This document shows, piece after piece, positions 55,284-63,646 of a DNA stretch of 64,000 bases (positions are counted from its first letter, which is position 1; every line of letters begins with the position of its first letter). This DNA comes from Oceanospirillaceae bacterium ASP10-02a (GTDB lineage Bacteria; Pseudomonadota; Gammaproteobacteria; Pseudomonadales; Balneatricaceae). The stretch covers positions 62,001 to 126,000 of the forward strand of contig CAJIZL010000001.1 in the NCBI GenBank assembly GCA_905182035.1, written 5' to 3'. Below the pieces are notes generated by a model that saw only the letters and a list, made by a program, of their open reading frames with translations, was not told the origin of the DNA and ran no database searches. The position numbers and the translations under genes are program-made.

Positions 55284-56228
55284 TTGAAGACGAATCAGGC
55301 CAGCAATTACGTGGGTAACACTCCTGTAAAGTCTCGCCCAGCAAACCTATTTGCCTTAGCCTGCCTACTGTTACTGGGCTGCGTATGGGGCAGCACCATC
55401 ATCATCACCAAACACGTGGTTTCTACCGGTCACCAACCCTTAGGTTTAATCTTTTGGCAACTGATATGGGGGGCGGTGTTGCTCAGCGTCATTGCTCGTT
55501 TGCAGGGGACTCCCCTACCCATGAGCTGGACCCACATCCGCTTTTACACAATTGTTGCTGTGGTTGGCACTATTATTCCAAATACCTTCACCTACATTGC
55601 AGCTCCGCACATCCCAGCAGGGTTATTAGCCATAAGCCTCACCACAGTGCCTATGTTTACACTTATTGTCGCTTTACTGATTCAAAGTGAACGCTTCAAC
55701 GGCATACGTATGCTGGGTATTTTGCTAGGTGCCATAGCTATCGCATTAATCATCGGTCCAGAAGCAGATTTTAGCCGCCAAGGTATTGGCCTATTTATGC
55801 TATTAGCCCTTGTTGCGCCACTATTTTATGGTGTTGAGGGTAATTACCTTGCCCTTAAAACCCCACCTCACACAGACGCTCTGACCACTGTGCGCGGCGC
55901 TTCTATCATTGGCCTAGTCATCTGCACTCCCATTACTTTGGCTACCAACTCATGGGTGGATTTAAGTCAAACTTGGACGTCTGTTGAATGGGCTATTTTG
56001 GCAAACAGCGTATTACACGTGATCACCTACGCTGGCTACATTTGGTTGGTGGGCCGAACTGGTGCAGTATTTGCTAGCCAGGTAGCTTATATTGTTACCT
56101 TATCAGGCGTTTTTCTGGGCATGATGATACTAGGAGAACGTCATACCCCGCTAATATGGCTAGCCCTCGGTTGCATGCTTATTGGTTTACTACTGGTTCA
56201 ACCTAAAAACACACATAACAACAGGTAA
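55284..56228 (+). CDS. EamA/DMT-family transporter
   Basis: Up to 314 residues, ten membrane helices in two EamA halves (LLLGCVWGSTIIITKHVVSTG; LLALVAPLFYGVEGNYLALK) with the C-terminal LSGVFLGMMILGERHTPLIWLALGCMLIG. The frame has a TTG at 55284 and a GTG at 55311 and no ATG before the first helix, so the start is uncertain. Substrate unknown. Confidence 0.88.
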   Translation: MKTNQASNYVGNTPVKSRPANLFALACLLLLGCVWGSTIIITKHVVSTGHQPLGLIFWQLIWGAVLLSVIARLQGTPLPMSWTHIRFYTIVAVVGTIIPNTFTYIAAPHIPAGLLAISLTTVPMFTLIVALLIQSERFNGIRMLGILLGAIAIALIIGPEADFSRQGIGLFMLLALVAPLFYGVEGNYLALKTPPHTDALTTVRGASIIGLVICTPITLATNSWVDLSQTWTSVEWAILANSVLHVITYAGYIWLVGRTGAVFASQVAYIVTLSGVFLGMMILGERHTPLIWLALGCMLIGLLLVQPKNTHNNR

Positions 56229-56292
56229 TTCAGCAGTTTAGTATTTGAATCGCACTCCATTTATCAAGTAAAATAGAACTCATTTAAAAATT

Positions 56293-56350
56293 GGAGGCCT
56301 TTGCACAATACAGATGCAAAAGTCTCCGAAGCTCCGGATTTACGTTTCGG
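56293..56350 (+). promoter_or_regulatory. Structured leader of trhO with two overlapping hairpins
   Basis: Hairpin 1 (56293-56327) pairs GGAGGCCTTTGCA with TGCAAAAGTCTCC, 12 of 13 positions (one G-U), loop of 9. Hairpin 2 (56326-56350) pairs CCGAAGC with GTTTCGG around 11 nt. They share the two C at 56326-56327, so their full forms compete. Ribosome site AAGGA lies 18 nt on. It looks like a regulatory RNA leader; no known riboswitch was recognised. Confidence 0.45.
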
Positions 56351-56368
56351 CTCGCTAAGGAACCTGTC

Positions 56369-57358
56369 ATGACTCAAGATCAGTCCCCAATAGTTGTTTG
56401 TGCCCTTTATAAATTTGTCACCCTAGAAAAATTTCAAGACCTGCGCCAACCCTTACTTAAAGTCATGGAGTACAACAATATTCGTGGCACCTTGTTGCTT
56501 GCGTCAGAAGGCATCAACGGCACCGTAGCCGGCAACCGTAAAGGCATTGATAGACTGATGGCTTGGTTTGAGAAGGATGGGCGCCTTGGCAACATCGTCA
56601 CTAAAGAGTCCTTTGAAGCCAGCAATCCGTTTTATCGCACTAAAGTGAAATTGAAGAAAGAAATTGTCACCATGGGGATTGAAGGCATCGATCCTAAGCA
56701 GGTGGTAGGTACTTATATTAAACCTAAGGACTGGAACGCCCTTATTTCTGATCCAGACGTAGTGTTGGTAGACACACGCAATGACTACGAAGTAAAGGTG
56801 GGCACCTTTGAAGGTGCATTAAACCCAAACACCACTAATTTTCGTGAGTTTCCACAGTATGTGAGTGACAACCTAGATCCTAAAGCCAACAAAAAAGTCG
56901 CCATGTTCTGCACTGGTGGTATACGTTGTGAAAAGTCTACAGCCTACTTAAAAGAACAAGGCTTTGACGAGGTGTATCACTTGCAAGGCGGTATCTTAAA
57001 ATACCTTGAAGAGGTGCCAGAAGAAGATACCATGTGGCAAGGTGAGTGTTTTGTATTTGACAACCGCGTCACAGTTAACCACCAGCTGGAAAAAGGCCAA
57101 TACGACCAATGCCACGCTTGTCGTTTACCTATTACTAAAGAAGAACAAACTAGCGACAAATTCTTAGAAGGTATTAGCTGCCCATACTGTTTTGACAAAC
57201 ACACCCCAGATCAGCGTCAACGTTATCAAGAACGTCAGCGCCAAATGCAACTGGCCCAAGAACGTGGCGAAGCCCACATAGGTGCTGATGCCATCGATAC
57301 AATCGCGCAACGGCGCCAGGCTAAAGCACAAGAAAAACAAGATCAACGGGATAAATAA
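56369..57358 (+). CDS. trhO: tRNA uridine(34) hydroxylase TrhO (rhodanese-like)
   Basis: A 329-residue protein; ATG at 56369 behind TAAGGA is correct, as the upstream extension overlaps the hairpin leader. N-terminal acylphosphatase-like domain ([16 protein letters not shown]), rhodanese domain with active-site Cys in [13 protein letters not shown], and a C-terminal zinc-type segment (CHACRLPI...CPYCFD). TrhO/YceA makes 5-hydroxyuridine at tRNA position 34 with oxygen. Both this gene and mnmC act on U34. Confidence 0.96.
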   Translation: MTQDQSPIVVCALYKFVTLEKFQDLRQPLLKVMEYNNIRGTLLLASEGINGTVAGNRKGIDRLMAWFEKDGRLGNIVTKESFEASNPFYRTKVKLKKEIVTMGIEGIDPKQVVGTYIKPKDWNALISDPDVVLVDTRNDYEVKVGTFEGALNPNTTNFREFPQYVSDNLDPKANKKVAMFCTGGIRCEKSTAYLKEQGFDEVYHLQGGILKYLEEVPEEDTMWQGECFVFDNRVTVNHQLEKGQYDQCHACRLPITKEEQTSDKFLEGISCPYCFDKHTPDQRQRYQERQRQMQLAQERGEAHIGADAIDTIAQRRQAKAQEKQDQRDK

Positions 57359-57471
57359 CTACTCGCTACATGAGCCTCGTTTGCAAAAATTTCGTGCAGC
57401 GCTTTAATTTGATAGGTAATGCATTCATCACCTGGACGAAAAGGATCATAAATGGGTAAATCTTTAAGCAG
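57343..57471 (-). pseudogene. Protein-like fragment of unknown gene
   Basis: Between the convergent ends of trhO and the MFS gene, a minus-strand frame of 42 codons reads LLKDLPIYDPFRPGDECITY and continues helix-like (QIKALHEIF) to a TGA inside the trhO end. It has protein-like composition but no start codon except CTG. Possibly a relic. Confidence 0.25.
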
Positions 57472-58678
57472 CTAATAGTCTAAGACGGCTTACTGGCCGC
57501 TCATCAATAACAATATGAATAGCAGCAGTCACTAACGCAATGGCTGCAGCTGCCCACCAAACATTATTATAACTGCCCGTTGTATCATACAAATAACCAC
57601 CCAACCAAACCCCTAAAAATGAACCTAGCTGATGGTTTAAAAAGACAATGCCATACAGGGTACCCATGTACTTTAATCCAAACATTTGTGCCACTAGACC
57701 AGAAGTAGGAGGCACAGTAGCAAGCCATAAGAATCCAGTCATAATAGAAAACAGGTACACAGAGGTGGTGGTGATGGGTGTTAGCATAAAGGCCGCAATG
57801 GCCACAGCACGTAATAAATAGATAATACCTAACAGATTTTTCTTGGAATACTTGCCAGACAAAGAACCGAATAACAAACAACCAAAGATGTTGAAAAAAC
57901 CGATTAATGACAAACTAATAACGGCAACTTGGGCATCAAAACCATTGTCAGACAAGTAGGCAGGCATGTGCACAGTGATAAATGCTAATTGGAAACCACA
58001 GACAAAAAAGCCAGCGATAAGCAACCAATAGTGCACGTGTCCACTGGCCTCTTTAAGTGCGTCAGACAAGGTTTGATCTTGCTCTGAACTAACGACCACA
58101 GACTGTTGGCCATCATTGCGAAAGGGCCTCGACAACAACAGCATACATAATGAGCCACCTGCTAAAATCATTAGTGTGGTTTGCCAGCCATAGGCAGAAA
58201 TGAATTCTTGCGCTACCGGAATCACCAGTAATTGGCCGAAAGAGCCTGCAGCAGTGCCCAAGCCTAGGGCCAATCCTCGATTTTCTTCACTCACCATTCG
58301 GGCTAAAGCGGGCAAGACCACACCTAAACCTGTACCCGCAATACCCATGCCCACTAAAATTCCAGCGCCTATGTGTAGGCCCCAAAAGCTGTCAGCTGTC
58401 GCTGTAACATAAAGACCTAATGCATAAGCAATTGAGCCCACATAAATCGTTTTAGCAGTGCCAAAACGATCGGCTACAGCCCCTGCGATGGGCTGAAACA
58501 AACCCCAACAGAGGTTTTGTAGCGCCAAAGAAAATGCAAAAATCTCACGCCCATAACCAAACTCGCTGGATATTGGGGTCATAAAGAAGCCAAATGATGC
58601 GCGCATACCAAAGTTAATCGCGAGCAGTACGCATGCACAAACGACAGCAAAGCTAAGTAATTTTACAGTTTTAGACAT
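57464..58678 (-). CDS. MFS transporter
   Basis: A 404-residue protein with twelve helices. The A-motif-like loop is GAVADRFGTAK, and the second-half counterpart is GSLSGKYSKKN. The N-terminus (INFGMRASFGFFMTPISSEFGYGREIFAFSLALQNL) resembles the oxalate/formate and monocarboxylate (MCT-like) branch of MFS. Exports or imports a small organic acid; substrate unknown. Single gene. Confidence 0.92.
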   Translation of the reverse strand: MSKTVKLLSFAVVCACVLLAINFGMRASFGFFMTPISSEFGYGREIFAFSLALQNLCWGLFQPIAGAVADRFGTAKTIYVGSIAYALGLYVTATADSFWGLHIGAGILVGMGIAGTGLGVVLPALARMVSEENRGLALGLGTAAGSFGQLLVIPVAQEFISAYGWQTTLMILAGGSLCMLLLSRPFRNDGQQSVVVSSEQDQTLSDALKEASGHVHYWLLIAGFFVCGFQLAFITVHMPAYLSDNGFDAQVAVISLSLIGFFNIFGCLLFGSLSGKYSKKNLLGIIYLLRAVAIAAFMLTPITTTSVYLFSIMTGFLWLATVPPTSGLVAQMFGLKYMGTLYGIVFLNHQLGSFLGVWLGGYLYDTTGSYNNVWWAAAAIALVTAAIHIVIDERPVSRLRLLAA

Positions 58679-58735
58679 TGATATATGATTCCATTTTGCA
58701 GCGGGAGCTCTAGCCAGTGGCTCTGAGGATAATCA

Positions 58736-59218
58736 TTAATCCCTAAAGTTGTTAAACTGCAGCGGCAAATCAAATTCACCTTCTCGCAGGCTCGCAATAG
58801 CTTCTTGCAAATCATCACGTTTTTTTCCCGTCACCCTTACCTGGTCGCCCTGAACTTGGCTCTGTACTTTTAGTTTTTTCTCTTTTAAGAACTTCACTAC
58901 TTTCTTAGCCAGCTCTTTATCTAAACCGGTGCGCATCAATACTACCTGACGGCTTTTCATATTAGTGGTTTCTGGGTCTTTCACTTCTAAACAACGAATA
59001 TCTACACCACGTTTAATTAGTTTTTCATGCAAGATGGGCAACATCTGCTGCAATTGGAACTCCACATCGGCATGCATGGTGACGAGATCCTCGCCTTGCT
59101 CAAAACGTGCATTAGTACCTTTAAAGTCGTAACGCGTGGTCACTTCACGGTTAGCTTGGTCTAGGGCATTAGACACTTCATGGCTATCGAGTTCGGAAAC
59201 CACATCAAATGATGGCAT
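58736..59218 (-). CDS. yajQ: YajQ family cyclic-di-GMP-binding protein
   Basis: A 160-residue protein with the full YajQ pattern: MPSFDVVSELDSHEVSNALDQA, TRYDFKGTNA, LIKRGVDIRCLEVKD and the closing FDLPLQFNNFRD. YajQ-type proteins bind nucleotides, including cyclic-di-GMP in Xanthomonas. Usual length about 160. Convergent with nothing; divergent from the PanE-like gene. Confidence 0.97.
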   Translation of the reverse strand: MPSFDVVSELDSHEVSNALDQANREVTTRYDFKGTNARFEQGEDLVTMHADVEFQLQQMLPILHEKLIKRGVDIRCLEVKDPETTNMKSRQVVLMRTGLDKELAKKVVKFLKEKKLKVQSQVQGDQVRVTGKKRDDLQEAIASLREGEFDLPLQFNNFRD

Positions 59219-59273
59219 TAGTAAATTCCTTTGTTAAAATACTGGACAAAACTTAATGGTAATATTGTAACCC

Positions 59274-60254
59274 ATGACTCGTCTTTCATCCTACCCTTGG
59301 CACATTTGTGGTGTCGGTGCTATTGGCAGCCTTTGGGCCAGCGCTTTGACCACGCAAGGGTCAACCGTAACTTTGCTATTAAAAGGCACGGCCCAACTGG
59401 CACAATACCAAGCCGCAGGGGGTGTAAATGTGTTGTCGGACGATGTCCATACTTGTATTCACCCTAAGGCATTTATCCCTCACAGCCCACCCACTGAAAA
59501 AATTAAACACCTGTTAGTTTGCTGCAAGTCCTACGCCACCTTGGATGCCATATTGCCATGGCGTCAACACTTAGCCCATGACGCCCAAATTATGCTGCTA
59601 CAAAACGGCATGGGTAGCGCCCAAGAGTTACAACGAGCATTGCCAAAAGCTAATATATATTGTGCAACCAGTACTGACGGTGCGTGGCGCAAAGGCCCTT
59701 TTGATGTAGTACGGGCTGGTCATGGTGAAACGTTTATAGGAATTTTTAGCGACCACTTATTTGACGCTGAAATACCGGCATCTATACAAAGCCTACTTCA
59801 GGCAAGCCAAGACAGTGATGACCACAAGCATAAACCACCTGCACCAATACTTAACATCTCATGGCATACAGACATCCGCACACCTATGTGGCACAAGTTA
59901 GCAGTCAATAGTGTAATTAATGCCCTAACCGCCATCTATCAATGCCCTAATGGTGAGCTAATTAACCATCCCCAAGGTTGGCCGCGGTTGCAGCAACTAT
60001 GTATAGAAACCCAAGATGTTATGGCCCGAGTAGGCATAGTGCCCTTAGGCCAAGGGTTGCTAAACACAGCTTTACGCATTTTGCAGAAAACAGCCCTCAA
60101 TAAGTCGTCCATGCTGCAAGACTGCCAAGCAGGCAGCCCAACAGAAATTGAGGCGATCAATGGCTACATTATTGAGCAAGGTGCTCTGTATCATTTGCCT
60201 TGTGCAGGACATAAACAGGTTTGCGAAGATTTACGGCGCATATGTGCAAGTTAA
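59274..60254 (+). CDS. 2-dehydropantoate 2-reductase family protein (PanE-like)
   Basis: A 326-residue protein: NAD(P) site ICGVGAIGSLWASALTTQG, the catalytic Lys in WHKLAVNSVINALTAI, and the C-terminal SSMLQDCQAGSPTEIEAINGYIIEQG with the family's Ser/Glu residues. PanE reduces ketopantoate to pantoate for coenzyme A. Many paralogues exist, so the assignment to pantothenate synthesis is likely but not certain. Confidence 0.9.
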   Translation: MTRLSSYPWHICGVGAIGSLWASALTTQGSTVTLLLKGTAQLAQYQAAGGVNVLSDDVHTCIHPKAFIPHSPPTEKIKHLLVCCKSYATLDAILPWRQHLAHDAQIMLLQNGMGSAQELQRALPKANIYCATSTDGAWRKGPFDVVRAGHGETFIGIFSDHLFDAEIPASIQSLLQASQDSDDHKHKPPAPILNISWHTDIRTPMWHKLAVNSVINALTAIYQCPNGELINHPQGWPRLQQLCIETQDVMARVGIVPLGQGLLNTALRILQKTALNKSSMLQDCQAGSPTEIEAINGYIIEQGALYHLPCAGHKQVCEDLRRICAS

Positions 60255-60257
60255 ATC

Positions 60258-60288
60258 TTGCCACTATATAGGCAACTCCCCGTATAAT
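60258..60288 (+). promoter_or_regulatory. Probable astA promoter with palindrome
   Basis: TTGCC-ACTATATA-GGCAA inverted repeat (60258-60275), with TATAAT at 60283-60288, 33 nt before the astA ATG. TTGCCA could be the -35 box at a long 19-bp spacing, and the palindrome may be a repressor or activator site. Confidence 0.4.
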
Positions 60289-60321
60289 AGTCCTTTATTC
60301 GTTATTAATGGCTAGCTCACT

Positions 60322-61368
60322 ATGTTGGTTGTTCGCCCTATTGGTCCACAGGATCAAGACGCTTTGTATCAAATTGCCGTAGATTCAGGTGTAGGTTTTA
60401 CGTCCTTACCCATTAATCGCGATGTTTTAAATGACAAAATTGCTCGCTCCGTTGCCTCTTTTGCCAAACAAATTACCCAACCGTTTGACGAAGGGTATTT
60501 ATTTGTTCTGGAAGATACAGAAACCGGTGAAGTGATAGGCACCACGGCGGTGGAAGCCAGCGTTGGCACTCGCGCGCCTTTCTACCATTATCACCGCCAG
60601 ACCGTGGTTCATGCCTCGCCTACCCTAGACGTGCACAATAAAATGGAAGTGCTCACTTTGTGCAACCATTACACAGGCTGTGCCGAAGTGTGTACCTTAT
60701 TCTTACAAGAAGCACACCGCAAAGGCACCAATGGCCGCCTTTTATCTAAGAGTCGTTTTTTGTTTATGGCTCAGTTTGCCGAACGATTTGGCAGTAAAGT
60801 CATTGCGGAAATGCGTGGTGTTAATGATGCCAACGGTAACTCTCCCTTTTGGCATTGGTTAGGCACGCACTTTTTCTCTATGGAGTTTAAGCAGGCAGAC
60901 TACCTCGTCGGTTTAGGCAACAAAGTATTTATTGCTGAACTTATGCCTAAATACCCCCTTTATGTAAACCTACTTAGCCCTGAGGCCCAAGCGGTAATTA
61001 GCCATGTACACGAAAAAACCCGCCCAGCTCTTCGTTTACTAGAGAAAGAAGGCTTTCAGCATATCGGTTACGTGGATATTTTTGACGCAGGCCCTACGGT
61101 AGAAGCTCAGCTTAAAGACGTAAGTTCTGTTAAAAACAGCGCTGTATTCAATGCTAAAATAGCTCAGCCTAACGATGATGCAGAATTATTTTTGATTAGT
61201 AATACCGAACTAGACAACTTTCGCAGCAGCATTGTAGCCGTATCGTTTGATGAAAGCGGTAATGCTATCATTAGCCATGAAACTGCGCGAGGCCTTCAAC
61301 TCCAAGATCAGGATCTCTGTCGATTGATAGCCGTAGAGGCTTATTACAAAACCTTACAACGTCTGTAA
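60322..61368 (+). CDS. astA: Arginine N-succinyltransferase
   Basis: A 348-residue enzyme of the AstA family: MLVVRPIGPQDQDALYQIAVDSGVGFTSLP, GTTAVEASVGTRAPFYHY, LCNHYTGCAEVCTLFLQEAHRKGTNGRLLSKSRF in pieces, and FQHIGYVDIFDAGPTVEAQ. It succinylates arginine in the first step of the AST route giving glutamate. AstB, C, D and E are not nearby, so the pathway must be split or this acts alone. Confidence 0.96.
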   Translation: MLVVRPIGPQDQDALYQIAVDSGVGFTSLPINRDVLNDKIARSVASFAKQITQPFDEGYLFVLEDTETGEVIGTTAVEASVGTRAPFYHYHRQTVVHASPTLDVHNKMEVLTLCNHYTGCAEVCTLFLQEAHRKGTNGRLLSKSRFLFMAQFAERFGSKVIAEMRGVNDANGNSPFWHWLGTHFFSMEFKQADYLVGLGNKVFIAELMPKYPLYVNLLSPEAQAVISHVHEKTRPALRLLEKEGFQHIGYVDIFDAGPTVEAQLKDVSSVKNSAVFNAKIAQPNDDAELFLISNTELDNFRSSIVAVSFDESGNAIISHETARGLQLQDQDLCRLIAVEAYYKTLQRL

Positions 61369-61387
61369 CTCCTATAAGGGAACATTT

Positions 61388-63067
61388 ATGACTGCTTATA
61401 TCAAATCTGGTGGCGAACTGGTTGTCGACGCCTTAGAAGCCCACGGAGTTAAACAACTATTTTGTGTACCTGGTGAAAGCTACCTAGAAGTACTCGATGC
61501 TTTACACGATAGCCCCATTAACGCCACTAGCGCTCGCCAAGAAGGTGGTGCTGCCATGATGGCAGAAGCATGGGGCAAGCTCCACGGCACCCCTGGCATT
61601 TGTTTTGTCACCCGTGGGCCCGGTGCTACCAACGCCAGCGCCGGAATCCACGTGGCACAGCAAGATTCAACACCGATGATTTTATTTATTGGCCAGATAA
61701 ATAGCAAACTACGTCACCGAGAAGCTTTTCAAGAAGTGGATTATGGCCAATATTTAGGCTCGATGGCTAAATGGGTTGCGGAAATAGACTCCACAGACCG
61801 CATCACCGAAATGGTCAGCCGTGCTTGGACTGTGGCCACCAGTGGCCGCCCAGGCCCCGTAGTATTGGTATTGCCAGAAGATACCTTATCTGGCACAGCC
61901 ACAAGCTCCGAAATCAAGCCTTTTAATACTTTAGAGACCTACCCTAGCCAAGCTAATTTGCAACAAATGGCTAATATGATCGAACAAGCCAATAATCCTA
62001 TCGTAGTATTGGGTGGTAGCCGTTGGTGCGCAGATTCAGTGGCTAAAGTAGAAGCCTTTGCGGAACAATTTAGGGTGCCAGTAGCTTGCTCATTCCGTCG
62101 CCAAATGTTGTTTAACCATAATCACCCCCACTACGCTGGTGATGTTGGTTTAGGCATTAATCCTAAATTAAAATCTGCCATCACCGATGCTGATTTAGTC
62201 ATCTTAATGGGTGGTCGTTTCTCAGAAGTACCGTCGCAAAATTATCAACTTTTAGGCGTACAAGGTGCTCAACAACAGCTCATTCATATCCATGCTTGCG
62301 CAGAAGAACTGGGCCGAGTATATCGCCCAGACTTAGCCATTCACGCCAGCCCTAAAGCCTTCGCGCAAGGCCTTTCTCAACTAACAGTTGCACATAAAAT
62401 CAGTCAGCATCGTTTAGAACATGTGGCGCAGTGCCATAGCAACTATCAGTTCTGGTCTAGCTTGCCTACTAAGGCACACCCTGGCGACGTGCAAATGCCT
62501 GCTATCATGTCGCATCTTGCTGCAACCTTGCCCTCTAATTCAATTATGACCAACGGTGCCGGCAACTATGCCACGTGGATTCACCGTTTTTGGAAGTTCT
62601 CTCAATACGGCACCCAGCTTGCGCCAACGAGTGGCTCTATGGGCTATGGCTTACCCGCAGCTGTCGCAGCAAAAATAGCTTTCCCAGGCAAAACCGTAGT
62701 GGCTTTCGCTGGAGACGGTTGTTTCCAAATGACCATGCAAGAATTTGGCACCGCAGTACAAGAAAAGGCTGCCGTTATTGTGTTGGTTATCGACAATGGT
62801 ATGTATGGCACCATCCGCATGCACCAAGAACTTCATTTCCCCAGTCGTGTGAGCGCTACAGATTTAGTCAATCCAGACTTTTGTGCGCTGGCCAAAGCTT
62901 ATGACGCTTTTGCTACTCGGGTGACTAAGAGCGAGCAATTTCCTCAAGCTTTGAGTGCAGCAATAGCTGCCAAAAAACCAGCCCTTATCCACATTAAACT
63001 GGACCCACAGGCCCTAACGCCAAACCAGACCCTCAACCAAATACGTGACAGCGCATCAGGTTTATAA
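61388..63067 (+). CDS. ThDP-dependent enzyme of the acetolactate synthase-like family
   Basis: A 559-residue three-domain ThDP enzyme. The activating Glu is in SARQEGGAAMMAEAWG, followed by FVTRGPGATNASAGIHVA; the ThDP/Mg motif is FAGDGCFQMTMQEF with DNGMYGTIRMHQE. The central FAD/DHS domain is NPIVVLGGSRWCADS. It lacks marks that would identify it as IlvB, Xsc or benzoylformate decarboxylase specifically. It starts 19 bp after astA, so co-transcription is likely; a decarboxylase acting on 2-oxoarginine is a tempting but untested idea. Confidence 0.85.
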   Translation: MTAYIKSGGELVVDALEAHGVKQLFCVPGESYLEVLDALHDSPINATSARQEGGAAMMAEAWGKLHGTPGICFVTRGPGATNASAGIHVAQQDSTPMILFIGQINSKLRHREAFQEVDYGQYLGSMAKWVAEIDSTDRITEMVSRAWTVATSGRPGPVVLVLPEDTLSGTATSSEIKPFNTLETYPSQANLQQMANMIEQANNPIVVLGGSRWCADSVAKVEAFAEQFRVPVACSFRRQMLFNHNHPHYAGDVGLGINPKLKSAITDADLVILMGGRFSEVPSQNYQLLGVQGAQQQLIHIHACAEELGRVYRPDLAIHASPKAFAQGLSQLTVAHKISQHRLEHVAQCHSNYQFWSSLPTKAHPGDVQMPAIMSHLAATLPSNSIMTNGAGNYATWIHRFWKFSQYGTQLAPTSGSMGYGLPAAVAAKIAFPGKTVVAFAGDGCFQMTMQEFGTAVQEKAAVIVLVIDNGMYGTIRMHQELHFPSRVSATDLVNPDFCALAKAYDAFATRVTKSEQFPQALSAAIAAKKPALIHIKLDPQALTPNQTLNQIRDSASGL

Positions 63068-63174
63068 ATTATCAGTATGACCGTTTAGTCCCTACTAAAG
63101 TCGAATACAGACTAATATCTACAAAACAACTCGGCTATGATGCTCTCAATGACAACAATTATTTGGAGCCTCTT

Positions 63175-63603
63175 ATGGCCGAACTATCTTTAAGCCGCTC
63201 AAAGCGCATCATCAACTTAACCCTTGCTAAAGGTAAGGAGCTTGGATTAAACCCTTTATCTGCAATAGTGTTGGACTCGGGTGGCCATGTAAAAGCATTT
63301 GAACGCCAAGATGGTGCATCACCAGGCCGCTTTGCCGTTGCCCAAGCCAAGGCTTATGGTGTAGTAATGCTGGGCATGCCAGGTAGCGCTCAAATGGCTA
63401 GAGCCGAAGCTCAGCCTTATTTCATCGTGACTGCTAATGCTGCCTTAGACGGCAAGATGATTCCCGTACCGGGTGGCGTGTTGATCCAAAACGGACGTGG
63501 CCAAACCCTGGGTGCACTCGGTGTAACGGGAGATAGTTCAGACAATGATTTGCTCGCTGCAGTTGCAGGTATCGAAAGTGTAGGCCTAGTGGCCAAAGGA
63601 TAA
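63175..63603 (+). CDS. GlcG/HbpS-like heme- or corrinoid-binding family protein
   Basis: A 142-residue protein starting at the ATG at 63175, with GGAG ribosome site overlapping an earlier TTG. Family pattern: LAKGKELGLNPLSAIVLDSGGHVKAFERQDGASPGRFAVAQAKAY in pieces, PYFIVTANAALDGKMIPVPGGVLIQ and GALGVTGDSSDNDLLAAVAGI. GlcG/HbpS proteins are small alpha/beta octamers, often beside dehydrogenases. Exact role unknown. Confidence 0.9.
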   Translation: MAELSLSRSKRIINLTLAKGKELGLNPLSAIVLDSGGHVKAFERQDGASPGRFAVAQAKAYGVVMLGMPGSAQMARAEAQPYFIVTANAALDGKMIPVPGGVLIQNGRGQTLGALGVTGDSSDNDLLAAVAGIESVGLVAKG

Positions 63604-63646
63604 ATATGCCATGATGGGCGCTTATATTTCCCTTTAAAGCACCCTA

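Noticed and set aside
61388-63067. Sulfoacetaldehyde acetyltransferase (Xsc) to complete the sulfolactate route
   Set aside because: The N-terminal and active-site patterns are acetolactate-synthase-like and do not match what I know of Xsc; the gene is also linked to astA.
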